Translations under genes and position numbers: made by a program
Assembly (NCBI GenBank): GCA_016294035.1
Contig: JAEDCT010000008.1
Span: 29,871-93,870, forward strand
Direction of reading: 5' to 3'
DNA: 64,000 bases
Origin: Treponema sp.
Lineage (GTDB): Bacteria > Spirochaetota > Spirochaetia > Treponematales > Treponemataceae
The notes under the pieces: generated by a model
Seen by the model: the letters and a program-made list of their open reading frames with translations, nothing else
Database searches by the model: none
What the model was told of the DNA's origin: nothing
Part shown: piece after piece, positions 34,343 to 42,841 of the stretch
Layout of the letters: every line of letters begins with the position of its first letter
How positions within the stretch are numbered: position 1 is the stretch's first letter

Positions 34343-35734
34343 TTATTTTTTTAGTATAAGAACTTTAGATCCTCTTTCTGGTGTCCATTTTGCTTTTCTT
34401 TCTTCTGGTAAAATTGAAATGCTGGCTTCTGTAAATCCGAGGTTTTCGAACCAATCAGATGTTTGAGTCGTTAACAGGAATACATTTTTTGCCTTTTGCT
34501 CTTTTGCACGTGAAACAAGAGTTTCAATTAGTTTTGGTCCAATTCCAATGCTTGAGCAGGATTTATCTACTGCAACACCTGCAATTTCCATTTGTCCATC
34601 TGGATAGGATATAAGTGATGCGCATGCACGAATTGCACCGTCAAGTTCATACACAATATAATCCTGGAACTGGGAATTAAGCATTTCTTTTGTTCTTGGA
34701 AGAAGATTTCCGGCTTCAACGAAAGGCTGCATTAGGTTGAGAACACCAGAAATATCATCTCTTGTCATATTTCTAATTTTTCCATAGTTGTTGCTGTAGA
34801 TCATTGTGCCTGAACCCAGATCACTGAATATTTCACATGGAAGTGTACCGTCAAGTGCTCCGTTTACAATGTGGACTCTGGTTACTCCGTTTTCGCAGGC
34901 AGTTTTTGCCATGTTTAGGAGTGAGAAAATTTTTTCTTTTGAACAAGATGTTTCACGTGAAACACTGGAATCTGTATCTGAAACTATCAAAGGTTCGGTA
35001 GTTTTAGGTACAGATTCATTGGTTTTTATGAACAAATCTACTTCTTCGAGGTTCAATGCTGGAACTGTACCTTCTGGAGATGTTCCGATTTCTGAAGGAA
35101 TTAAAAATTTTTTGTTTGATATTTCTGCATCTGGAACAATGAAAAAAAGCTTGTCAGCCTTAAGGTGAATGGCAATTTGCTGTGATAATTCAATTGATGA
35201 AATGTTGTATGGTTTTCCTGCAGCACTCCAGCCAATGCAGGGAAAGATAGGAATGAATCCGTTGTCCAGAACGGTTTTAATTGATTCAATCTGAAGTTTA
35301 TCAATTTCTCCGCTTGTGCCATAATCGAATCCGTCAATAACACCTTTTCCCCTGGCTCGAACCCAGTTTCCAATAAGGGCTGTTTTTTTCTCTCCGGCAA
35401 GAGCTGTCATGATTTGATTTGATACATCAAAGGCAGCCATCTTGATCAGAGGCATTGCTTCGGAACCTGTGATGCGGCAGTTGTTGTGTATTGTCCAGGA
35501 AATATTTGATGCTTCCAGAATTTGGTTGATTCTTTTTTTTGCTCCCGGAACCAGAATAACCTTGAGTCCCGATTCATGAATGAGACAAATATCTTTAATG
35601 TGATTCATGAAATTATTGTTGTCCAGAAGAGTATCGTCTAAATAAATTATTACAAGTGCATTTTTGAATCTTCTGATATAGCGTATAACATCGCGGATTC
35701 TTTCTGCTTTTTCGTGAATTATTTTTGCCTGCAT
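34343..35734 (-). CDS. argA: Amino-acid N-acetyltransferase (N-acetylglutamate synthase, ArgA type)
   Basis: A 463-residue two-domain protein catalysing the first step of arginine synthesis. The N-terminal amino-acid-kinase-like domain (about 1-270) has VIDGFDYGTSGEIDKLQ and FIPIFPCIGWSAAGKPYNIS. The C-terminal GNAT domain (about 320-463) has IAGVAVDKSCSSIGIGPKLIETL, the acetyl-CoA loop (slightly degenerate, SSIGIGPKL for the usual RGxGxG). This arrangement is that of ArgA. I start at the ATG at 35734; a frame from 35776 would add 14 residues. A perfect parS lies inside the gene at 34949-34964, encoding VSRET in the linker between the domains. Confidence 0.85.
   Translation of the reverse strand: MQAKIIHEKAERIRDVIRYIRRFKNALVIIYLDDTLLDNNNFMNHIKDICLIHESGLKVILVPGAKKRINQILEASNISWTIHNNCRITGSEAMPLIKMAAFDVSNQIMTALAGEKKTALIGNWVRARGKGVIDGFDYGTSGEIDKLQIESIKTVLDNGFIPIFPCIGWSAAGKPYNISSIELSQQIAIHLKADKLFFIVPDAEISNKKFLIPSEIGTSPEGTVPALNLEEVDLFIKTNESVPKTTEPLIVSDTDSSVSRETSCSKEKIFSLLNMAKTACENGVTRVHIVNGALDGTLPCEIFSDLGSGTMIYSNNYGKIRNMTRDDISGVLNLMQPFVEAGNLLPRTKEMLNSQFQDYIVYELDGAIRACASLISYPDGQMEIAGVAVDKSCSSIGIGPKLIETLVSRAKEQKAKNVFLLTTQTSDWFENLGFTEASISILPEERKAKWTPERGSKVLILKK
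34949..34964. promoter_or_regulatory. parS site 5 (perfect, inside the argA coding region)
   Basis: TGTTTCACGTGAAACA lies in the minus-strand gene for N-acetylglutamate synthase, read in frame as VSRET in the interdomain linker. A degenerate relative lies at 34502-34517 with one perfect half-site. Confidence 0.88.
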
Positions 35735-35883
35735 ATTACTTCTATATATCGCAAAAAAAGCATCATGACTAAACAATATATATGTATACTTGACAAATAT
35801 ATGTTATTACAGATGCTAACAAATTATTTATGAATTCATGTTCGATTTATTTAATTCCGAAAAATAATGGAGTGTTTGATTTC

Positions 35884-35911
35884 TTTACTTTAACTCAAAA
35901 CATGGTATAAT
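35884..35911 (+). promoter_or_regulatory. Predicted promoter of the 567-residue protein gene
   Basis: TTTACT (35884-35889), a 16-bp spacer and a perfect TATAAT (35906-35911). The leader to the ATG at 35988 is about 70 nt and contains a GGAG ribosome-binding site. Confidence 0.5.
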
Positions 35912-35987
35912 TTTAATGTCAGGTAATTTTTAGAAACATTGATTTCTTAGAGATGACCATCACAATAATTAAAAACTGGAGTGGCTA

Positions 35988-37691
35988 ATGTCTTTTTCAA
36001 GTGACGATGTAGATCCATCAATTGCTTCTTTTTTTGATGAAACAGAAAGTGTTCCTTCAATGGGAAGCGAAACTTCTTCTGCATTCTCAATGATGAGCGG
36101 ATCAAATCAAAAGGATTTCAGTGAATTTGTTGCAGAAAAAACTTCTGGAAAAAATCAGTATCCAAAAATGCTGGGTTGTGTCCCTGAGGTTGATTTAAGC
36201 ATCAAAGAGTTTTTTCCAATCGATAAGTATTTTGAAGATACTCCCCGCGATACATTTGATGACAAGGATTATTATAAGAAGTGTCTTACAGGTGAAGGAC
36301 AGGTATCTCAGAGACTTCATTCTCTTCTTGTAAAATATTTGAATTGTCAGGATAAAAAGGATAAGACTGTTTATCGTCAGCAGATTATTACTGCATATTG
36401 GGAATACTTGAAATCTTTATCTTTGAAGATGGCAGGTTCCTCTGTTCCTGATTGCAAAAGAATGGCAATGCGATATGGTGTTCTTCTTCCATCTTTGTTT
36501 ACTCCGGAACAGAAGGACATGTTTGCAAGGGCAATTGATAAGAATAATACTTATGAGCCGATTCTTTACATGGATGAGTGGATTCGTTCTGTTGCACTTG
36601 GACACATGAAACCTTCGACAACAGATGAAACTCCGGTAAAGGCAAAAGGACCTCAGGCTGAGCAGCAGAGAATCATGCAGCTTCAGAGCAAGAACAACGG
36701 AAAGCTTCAGACATCAGAAAGTCTGCTTAATGCAAAGGAATCTGAAAGATCAAATATTGAAAACAGTGTTCAGAGAAAGATAGAAGATCTTTTTAATCAT
36801 GAAACTGTAATGGGTCTTGAACCACACAAGATGCCATATACTGATATTCAGAGAAAAATGTTTTCGGATATTATCAATGATTTCAGAACTCTTCAGAAGG
36901 TGGACAAAGAAATATCAAATCATCTGCAGGATTTCCGTGAAGCTAAGGAAATTGAACAGAGTCTGGTTGATAAGGCCGGTGGTGTTGTTGAAGAAGTTAA
37001 CGTAGCAAAGGAAGAAATCATTGGTGAAATGGGAACAATTCGCCAGATGGCAAAAATGACTTGCGGTCGTCAGGGAAATCAGTATCCGATATTCACACGC
37101 GAATTTTTCCACTGTATTGATAAGGGCACTGGATTCCGTGAGAATGTAATCAGGGAATTGAAGTGGATTGAATCAATTGATCCCCAGTGTTTCTGTCGTA
37201 TTCATAAAAATATTCCTCATAGAATTGTACCATACACATTACTAGTGCCAACTTATGGAGATTCCGGATTCTGTTGGGAACCATTTGATCGTTATAATCG
37301 TCTTTCAAGCCGTGGTCGTATTTGTATTCCAATGTATCCACGTGATTTGAGAACAGCATGTCTTACTGCTGTCGGTGATTTGAGATGGCAGGTTGCAAAG
37401 GAAAAGGCATCTTTTGACTGGATGACAGACGGCCTTACTGGTTATTACTATCAGTATCTTGAAGAACACAAGATGCGTGGAGATATCAAACAGTTCTTCA
37501 TTCAGGATTATATTTTGTGGATGACTAAGGAATCTATGGGAACACAGAAACTTGAAAAAGAAGTACGTGCAATTTTCTGGCGTTATCTTCCATTCCCACA
37601 GGAACTTAAGGAAGAGTTGAAGAAGAGAAGTCCTGTTTATTCAGAGCTTTATCAGAGAGATGTTAACCGCAGCATGAGTGACGGTTATTGA
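35988..37691 (+). CDS. Unrecognised 567-residue cytosolic protein
   Basis: No family was recognised. The first 55 residues are acidic and serine-rich (probably disordered). Residues about 105-205 are helical, 210-335 form a long charged coiled-coil-like stretch (EQQRIMQLQSKNNGKLQTSE, then IENSVQRKIEDLF and EISNHLQDFREAKEIEQ), and about 345-560 are an aromatic-rich globular region (CWEPFDRYNRLSSRGRICIP; AVGDLRWQVAKEKASFDWM). There is no signal peptide or membrane helix. A GGAG ribosome-binding site lies before the ATG and a terminator follows, so it is monocistronic. It may be a spirochaete-specific structural or scaffolding protein. Confidence 0.7.
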   Translation: MSFSSDDVDPSIASFFDETESVPSMGSETSSAFSMMSGSNQKDFSEFVAEKTSGKNQYPKMLGCVPEVDLSIKEFFPIDKYFEDTPRDTFDDKDYYKKCLTGEGQVSQRLHSLLVKYLNCQDKKDKTVYRQQIITAYWEYLKSLSLKMAGSSVPDCKRMAMRYGVLLPSLFTPEQKDMFARAIDKNNTYEPILYMDEWIRSVALGHMKPSTTDETPVKAKGPQAEQQRIMQLQSKNNGKLQTSESLLNAKESERSNIENSVQRKIEDLFNHETVMGLEPHKMPYTDIQRKMFSDIINDFRTLQKVDKEISNHLQDFREAKEIEQSLVDKAGGVVEEVNVAKEEIIGEMGTIRQMAKMTCGRQGNQYPIFTREFFHCIDKGTGFRENVIRELKWIESIDPQCFCRIHKNIPHRIVPYTLLVPTYGDSGFCWEPFDRYNRLSSRGRICIPMYPRDLRTACLTAVGDLRWQVAKEKASFDWMTDGLTGYYYQYLEEHKMRGDIKQFFIQDYILWMTKESMGTQKLEKEVRAIFWRYLPFPQELKEELKKRSPVYSELYQRDVNRSMSDGY

Positions 37692-37701
37692 TGTAAAATA
37701 C

Positions 37702-37735
37702 AAAAGGGTGCATTTCATAATGGAGGCACCCTTTT
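37702..37735 (+). terminator. Rho-independent terminator after the 567-residue protein gene
   Basis: AAAGGGTGC (37703-37711) pairs with GCACCCTTT (37726-37734), with a T run after it. It is nearly the same as the terminator at 39073. Confidence 0.88.
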
Positions 37736-37743
37736 TCATTTCT

Positions 37744-37771
37744 TTGAAAAAGATAAATAAAAAGATATAAT
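37744..37771 (+). promoter_or_regulatory. Predicted leaderless promoter of the histidine phosphatase gene
   Basis: TTGAAA (37744-37749), a 16-bp spacer and a perfect TATAAT (37766-37771) exactly 6 nt before the ATG at 37778. No Shine-Dalgarno is present. Confidence 0.6.
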
Positions 37772-37777
37772 GAGTAT

Positions 37778-38443
37778 ATGAATATTTATGTAACACGACA
37801 TGGCGAAACAGAATGGAATACATATTGGAAGCTACAAGGCAGATCAAATACTGTGCTCAATGAAAAGGGCAGAGAACAGGCATGTCTTACACATAATGGT
37901 TTTGTTGAAGCAGGAATTTCCTTTGACAGAATTTATTCAAGCCCACTTAAGCGTGCTGTAGAAACTGCTGTTTTGATGACAGAAAAATCTGAGTCCGAAA
38001 TTATAAAGGACGATCGTTTAATTGAATTCTGTTTTGGAAAGGCAGAAGGAAAAACTCCCGATGAAAGAAATGAAGATCCTGAGCTAAAGGATTTTCACTT
38101 TTTTTTTGATGAGCCGGAAAAATATGTTGCACTTGAAGGTGCAGAATCATTTGAATCAGTATTAAAAAGAACAGCAGCATTTTGGGAAGATGAAATTAAA
38201 CCATTGGAGAAAACGGGAATACAGAATATTCTTGTTGTAACTCATGGTGGAACAATGCAGAGCCTTCTGCTTCACATCGACGGAAGATCTCTTAAAGATT
38301 ACTGGAAAACAAAAATGGCAAATTGCACAATAAATAAAATAGTTCTTGAAAACGGCTGCTTCAGATTAGAATACACCGGAAAGGTTTTTTATAGAGAAGA
38401 CAAATCAAAAAAATCAGCAGACGGTTTTTTTTCAAATCACTAA
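37778..38443 (+). CDS. Histidine phosphatase (phosphoglycerate-mutase-like)
   Basis: A 221-residue member of the histidine phosphatase superfamily. The catalytic RHGETEWN motif (His 8) opens the protein, SSPLKRAVETA (about 46) carries the second Arg, and VVTHGGTMQ (about 148) the second catalytic His. It resembles cofactor-dependent phosphatases such as CobC or GpmB rather than glycolytic Pgm; the substrate is uncertain. The message appears to be leaderless. Confidence 0.87.
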   Translation: MNIYVTRHGETEWNTYWKLQGRSNTVLNEKGREQACLTHNGFVEAGISFDRIYSSPLKRAVETAVLMTEKSESEIIKDDRLIEFCFGKAEGKTPDERNEDPELKDFHFFFDEPEKYVALEGAESFESVLKRTAAFWEDEIKPLEKTGIQNILVVTHGGTMQSLLLHIDGRSLKDYWKTKMANCTINKIVLENGCFRLEYTGKVFYREDKSKKSADGFFSNH

Positions 38444-38531
38444 AATCTGCAAATGACATTTTTTAAGAAAATGAGGATGAGATAAAATATCTGGATTCGG
38501 ATGCAAAACGAAGATGGTTAGGTGCGAAAAA

Positions 38532-39056
38532 ATGAATAAAGAAAAAAATTTTGTTCCAAGCATAGATCTGATTCATAATAAATACAGCAGTCTTACAAAA
38601 TTCCTGATTAAGAATAATATGAAAATAACAGCCATGGAAAGCTGCACATCAGGTTTTGTTTCTTCGTTGATTACAGATACCGAAGGTTCCTCTGCTATCT
38701 TCAAGGGAAGTTGTGTTACCTACAGCAATGAAGCAAAAGAACTTAATGGTGTTGATAAATCCGTAATAGAAAACTTTGGTGTTTATTCAACCAGAACAGC
38801 AGAAGAAATGAGTCGTGCTTGTGTTAAAATGTATCCATCGGAAATTGGAATTGGTATTACAGGATCCTTTGGAAACATTGATCCAGCAAATTCTGATTCA
38901 ATTCCAGGAAAAGTATTTATAGCCGTGAATATAAATAATGATATAACAGTCTGTGAATATTCCCTTGAAGTGAACATCAGCCGTTATGAATCAAAGTTAT
39001 GTGTTGCAGATAAAACATTTGATTTGATAAATTCTAAATTGAATTTTTATAAGTAG
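38532..39056 (+). CDS. pncC: CinA C-terminal-domain protein (nicotinamide-nucleotide amidohydrolase, PncC-like)
   Basis: A 174-residue stand-alone CinA C-domain. MESCTSGFVSSLITDTEGSSAIFKGSCVTYSNEAK and IGIGITGSFG are the conserved family segments. PncC deamidates nicotinamide mononucleotide to recycle NAD. The N-terminal molybdopterin-like domain of full CinA is absent, as in E. coli YgaD. The ATG at 38532 is used because AGGTG lies 8-9 nt upstream; another ATG at 38514 is possible. A terminator follows. Confidence 0.85.
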   Translation: MNKEKNFVPSIDLIHNKYSSLTKFLIKNNMKITAMESCTSGFVSSLITDTEGSSAIFKGSCVTYSNEAKELNGVDKSVIENFGVYSTRTAEEMSRACVKMYPSEIGIGITGSFGNIDPANSDSIPGKVFIAVNINNDITVCEYSLEVNISRYESKLCVADKTFDLINSKLNFYK

Positions 39057-39072
39057 TTTTTTGTAAAATAAT

Positions 39073-39109
39073 AAAAGGGTGCAATTCAATGTGAAGTGCA
39101 CCCTTTTTT
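39073..39109 (+). terminator. Rho-independent terminator after pncC
   Basis: AAAAGGGTGCA (39073-39083) pairs with TGCACCCTTTT (39097-39107) around a 13-nt loop, with a T run. The near-identity to the terminator at 37702 suggests duplication or a common module. Confidence 0.9.
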
Positions 39110-39122
39110 CATTAAAGACAAA

Positions 39123-39488
39123 TTATTGTTCGCGCCATTTTTCATCTTCGGCATATTCAAGAACTGAATCTGGCATGATAGTCTGCTTTGGTTCCTCGTC
39201 ATTCATAGTAGTTTTATTTTTGTTTTCGAAGGATTCAAATTTTTCTGCAATTTTGAGTTTTTGGATTAACTTTGATGAAATCTTTGTGTAAAGGAAGAAA
39301 CTGAGTGCAAGTCCTGCTGTGAAGCTTCCAAAGAATGCAACTGCGTAATGTTCTGATTTTGCATGAACAATGTAATACAAGATGACAAATGAAAGTGCTC
39401 CGAGAACACCAATAACAATTGCTGTGAACAGAATATTAAGTATGCTTGAAATCAAAACATAAAGAATGGAATATTGTGCTTTATTCAT
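39123..39488 (-). CDS. Small membrane protein of unknown function
   Basis: A 121-residue protein with two to three membrane helices in the first 70 residues (ILYVLISSILNILFTAIVIG, then GALSFVILYYIVHA and VAFFGSFTAGLALSFFLYT) and a charged cytosolic tail. A GAGG ribosome-binding site precedes the ATG. It starts 14 bp after lspA and is co-transcribed with it. No family was recognised. Confidence 0.65.
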   Translation of the reverse strand: MNKAQYSILYVLISSILNILFTAIVIGVLGALSFVILYYIVHAKSEHYAVAFFGSFTAGLALSFFLYTKISSKLIQKLKIAEKFESFENKNKTTMNDEEPKQTIMPDSVLEYAEDEKWREQ

Positions 39489-39502
39489 TTTGTTAACCTC
39501 AA

Positions 39503-40039
39503 TTATTTCTTTCTGGTATCACAGTAAATCTGTTTGCCGAATGTAATCAAGAAGATTATTCCACAAACAACAACTGCTGAGTCGGCAACGTTGAATGTAG
39601 GCCAGCGTTCCATTCCTGCAATTCCAAAAAAATATACGTCAATAAAATCAACTACACCCAAAGGCCTGAAGAAACGGTCAATAAGGTTTCCGAGTCCGCC
39701 ACCGAGAATACCGCAGATTGCCCAGCGCTGAAGTTTGGTAAAATCATTGTTCCTGAAGTAGACTGAAAAAACTGCAATGATAATTCCAAGAGGAAACAGA
39801 CCAAAGAGAATTAATCTGAGAGACTGTGAAAGATTTGTACCAAGGCTAAAAGCAATGGCATTGTTTCTGACATGAATAATTCTCAGATATTTTCCGAAAA
39901 CTTCAATAATTGCATCATCAGCAAAAACAGAAAAAAGCGGAATGTATTTTACTACAAGAAATTTTGTAAGTTGATCCAGGGCTATTACAAGAAGTGTAAG
40001 GCATACTGGAATCAATTTTGATTTTAGTTTGTTGTTCAT
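39503..40039 (-). CDS. lspA: Prolipoprotein signal peptidase (signal peptidase II)
   Basis: A 178-residue membrane aspartyl protease cleaving lipoprotein signal peptides. It has four hydrophobic segments, the DQLTKFLV motif (about 22), GGGLGNLIDR (113-122), and catalytic Asp 131 (VVDFIDVYF) and Asp 153 (FNVADSAVV). There is an LspA-typical length and order. No usable Shine-Dalgarno (AGGA is only 2 nt from the ATG); a TATACT box lies exactly 6 nt upstream. It precedes a small membrane protein gene. Confidence 0.95.
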   Translation of the reverse strand: MNNKLKSKLIPVCLTLLVIALDQLTKFLVVKYIPLFSVFADDAIIEVFGKYLRIIHVRNNAIAFSLGTNLSQSLRLILFGLFPLGIIIAVFSVYFRNNDFTKLQRWAICGILGGGLGNLIDRFFRPLGVVDFIDVYFFGIAGMERWPTFNVADSAVVVCGIIFLITFGKQIYCDTRKK

Positions 40040-40045
40040 TCCTAG

Positions 40046-40074
40046 AGTATATCTAAAATCAATAATCTTTTCAC
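40046..40074 (-). promoter_or_regulatory. Predicted leaderless promoter of lspA
   Basis: On the minus strand GTGAAA (40069-40074), a 17-bp spacer and TATACT (40046-40051) lie 6 nt before the ATG at 40039. Confidence 0.5.
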
Positions 40075-40095
40075 TACCGGGAGAGTTTTTTTAGA

Positions 40096-41127
40096 TTATT
40101 TTGTAAAAGTGTAAGATATGAAATCCAGAACTTCGTTTGCAAGATGAATTGAAAGATATCCGCTTCTGTCTGGAGAAATTCCCTTGTACTTTCCAAAGAA
40201 TGGATCTGAGTTTTCCAATGGACCGAATCCTGCAGAAGTGTAGTTTTCAACATTGGACAAGTCAAAATATCCGGAAATCTTTTTGTTTTTTGCAGCAACA
40301 ATTTTCATGGATTTGGAGAAATCTTCTTCTGAAACCAGGAAGATTGATGAGAAGCCGTCAAGGTCAGCCATTTTCATGGTTGATTCCAATTCATCTACGA
40401 AATATTCCCTGTTTCTTGAAATCATTCTTTCATATTCAGATTTTTCAGTATTTCGCTTTTTGATGAAATTGTAGCGTCTTGAAAAACGGTTGTCAGAAAT
40501 TTCATTTGATGATGTGAATTTATGTGTGGAAAAGTCAGCGGAATATACAGTTACGCCTTCACGTGCAAGCTTATACATGAATCCAATATAAGTTCTTGTT
40601 GTAGTTGTTTTAGGTGGCAGGAAAATGACTGCAACACTTGATGGTTTTTCTGCAGGCATAATTTTGTATAGAGTTGCATCTGATATTACAAAAGGTTTTT
40701 TGATTTCAGAAAATCCATCATGGCAGTTTCCGGAAAAAAGAGTTTTTGTTTCCTTGACTTTGAATTTTTCCTGAGATGGAACAAAAGGCCTGCAGGAAAT
40801 TACCTGGATAAATAAAGTAATGATGAGAATAATGTTGATTACGGAAATTACAATAAATTTAATCGAGTATACATCAAAAATCAAACCGGAAAGAAGACGA
40901 AGAAGGGATCTGAAATTACAAATGAAAATAAAAAGAGAAAGAAATGTCAGAAGAATATCCAGATCATTGATATTGAACAGGAACAGGTTTAGTACAGAAA
41001 CCAGTAAAGCAATAAGTGGAACGATTGACAGGGAATCAGTTTTTGCATTCTGAATAAATATGAATCGCGAGCTGGTAATGAAGAGCATGAAAAGCACCAG
41101 ACACTGTGCTAGGGTTTGATTAATCAT
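40096..41127 (-). CDS. Membrane-anchored protein with an alpha/beta-hydrolase-like soluble domain
   Basis: A 343-residue protein. Four to five membrane helices fill residues 1-120. The soluble part (about 125-343) has a hydrolase-like core: VAVIFLPPKTTTTRTYIGFMYKLAREGVTVYSADFST, then FSSIFLVSEEDFSKSMKIVAAKN, where a GxSxG nucleophile elbow would be expected. The elbow reads VSEED, so the classic serine is not clearly present. Function unknown. It lies divergent from the ATPase-HDOD gene. Confidence 0.6.
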   Translation of the reverse strand: MINQTLAQCLVLFMLFITSSRFIFIQNAKTDSLSIVPLIALLVSVLNLFLFNINDLDILLTFLSLFIFICNFRSLLRLLSGLIFDVYSIKFIVISVINIILIITLFIQVISCRPFVPSQEKFKVKETKTLFSGNCHDGFSEIKKPFVISDATLYKIMPAEKPSSVAVIFLPPKTTTTRTYIGFMYKLAREGVTVYSADFSTHKFTSSNEISDNRFSRRYNFIKKRNTEKSEYERMISRNREYFVDELESTMKMADLDGFSSIFLVSEEDFSKSMKIVAAKNKKISGYFDLSNVENYTSAGFGPLENSDPFFGKYKGISPDRSGYLSIHLANEVLDFISYTFTK

Positions 41128-41284
41128 GTGCTAGATTTTACATGAATTCAAAACAATTTTCCATAAAATAAGTTTTCCCGGAAAAGTGAAATCAAATTAT
41201 CAACTATTAAAGTCCACTATTCAAAAATCTTTAGAACTGATATTATATGTATTCAATAATAAAAAGAGAGTCAGGAAACAGCTT

Positions 41285-42781
41285 ATGCAAAAAATAAAAA
41301 GGATTAATGTTGATACTGAAAAAGTAAGAATGGCAATTCAAACAGGAATTCCACTTACTATTACAACATATACCTTGCCTCCAGAAATGGAAGATTATAT
41401 TACAGATGTTCTTTCAGTTTTTTTGGCACAATTGAATCAGGAACACATGACAGATTCTCTTGTTTATTGTGTGAAAGAACTTGTAAATAATGCCAAGAAA
41501 GCAAATACTAAGCGCGTTTACTTTGTCGACAAAAAGCTGGACTTGTTCAATAAGGAAGAATACGACAAGGGAATGGAAAACTTCAAGCTCGATACAATCA
41601 ACAATATTAAATATTATCTTGAGGAACAGAGAAAACTTGGATATTACATAAAGGTCTTGTTCCAGGTACGAAACAACAAAATCAAAATCGAAATCAAAAA
41701 CAAGGCAGAACTTACTTTATTTGAATATAAGAGAATTCATGACAAGATAACCCGTGCGCAGCAGTATAATTCGGTTGAAGAAGGAATTACGGCTCTTCTA
41801 GATGAAAGTGAAGGTGCCGGACTTGGTCTTGTTATCCTTATTCTTATTTTGCGAAAAATCGGTATTTCAGAAGAAAATTATCAGATTATCAGTGAAAATG
41901 GAGAAACAATTACCAGAGTGTTTATTCCTTTCACAGAAAAGTTGGCTCTTGATGTGTCATCACTTACAAAAGATTTTGTGAACCTGATAGAAGGTCTTCC
42001 TGAGTTCCCTGATAATATCATTCACATTAATCATCTTATCAATGATCCAAAAAGTAAGATGAGTGACATTGCTTCTGAGATTTCTGGAGATGTTTCTCTT
42101 ACCGGTGAACTTCTTAAACTGGTAAATTCAAGTGCATACGTTTTGAATCAGCCTTGTAAGTCAATTGGTGAAGCCGTAAAGCTGGTTGGTTTGCGTGGAA
42201 TCAGAAATCTTTTGTTTTCTCTTGGTTCAATAAAAAACCTCATGGTTGAATCAAATGAGACTACAAAGAAAATGTGGGATACTTCATATCGGACTGCATT
42301 TTATTCCTATAACCTGGCTAGAAATTTTTGTAAGGGTGGAGACAGAACTCTTATTGAAGACAGTTATGTTTGCGGACTTCTTCAGGACATGGGAAAAATT
42401 GTTTTTGAATCAGCACGTCCTGAGACATTGAATAAAATAAAGTTAATCTGCGAAAAACGAGGAGTTTCGTCACTGGTATTTGAAAATCTTATTGCTGGCT
42501 TGAATCATGGAGAAATTGGTGCTCTTATTGCAGAAAAATGGAATTTCCCTCCAGTTCTTGTTAATGTTATCAGATATCATCATTCTCCAGAGGATGCACC
42601 AGAAGAATTCAGGAAGCTTACAGAAATTGTTTATATTGCTGACATTATTGTGATGTATTCTGATGGTATGATTGAATACGATCAGATTTCAAATAAAGTT
42701 CTTGAAGACCTTGGAATTGATTCGGAAGAACAGTTCCAGGGAATTGTTGAACGCTTGACTGACTCATATTGCAGGAATTAG
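41285..42781 (+). CDS. Histidine-kinase-type ATPase fused to an HDOD domain
   Basis: A 498-residue cytosolic protein joining two signalling modules. Residues about 20-200 form a GHKL-like ATPase with an N box ELVNNAKKAN (65-74) and a G box EGAGLGLVI (about 175-183); there is no dimerisation/phospho-histidine helix. Residues about 236-460 form an HDOD domain (LPEFPDNIIHI; SLTGELLKLVNSSAY; SIGEAVKLVGLRGIRNLL; GEIGALIAEKWNFPP). HDOD proteins act in signalling and motility. The ATG at 41285 is chosen because AGGAA lies 8 nt upstream; a GTG at 41186 would add 33 basic residues. It may bind or phosphorylate a partner or sense ATP. Confidence 0.82.
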   Translation: MQKIKRINVDTEKVRMAIQTGIPLTITTYTLPPEMEDYITDVLSVFLAQLNQEHMTDSLVYCVKELVNNAKKANTKRVYFVDKKLDLFNKEEYDKGMENFKLDTINNIKYYLEEQRKLGYYIKVLFQVRNNKIKIEIKNKAELTLFEYKRIHDKITRAQQYNSVEEGITALLDESEGAGLGLVILILILRKIGISEENYQIISENGETITRVFIPFTEKLALDVSSLTKDFVNLIEGLPEFPDNIIHINHLINDPKSKMSDIASEISGDVSLTGELLKLVNSSAYVLNQPCKSIGEAVKLVGLRGIRNLLFSLGSIKNLMVESNETTKKMWDTSYRTAFYSYNLARNFCKGGDRTLIEDSYVCGLLQDMGKIVFESARPETLNKIKLICEKRGVSSLVFENLIAGLNHGEIGALIAEKWNFPPVLVNVIRYHHSPEDAPEEFRKLTEIVYIADIIVMYSDGMIEYDQISNKVLEDLGIDSEEQFQGIVERLTDSYCRN

Positions 42782-42806
42782 TTGACCGTCAGCTAAAATT
42801 CAAAAA

Positions 42807-42835
42807 TTGCTTTTTAGATAATATTTGATTATACT
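42807..42835 (+). promoter_or_regulatory. Predicted leaderless promoter of the pectinesterase-like gene
   Basis: TTGCTT (42807-42812), a 17-bp spacer and TATACT (42830-42835) lie exactly 6 nt before the ATG at 42842. No Shine-Dalgarno is present. Confidence 0.55.
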
Positions 42836-42841
42836 AGAAGC

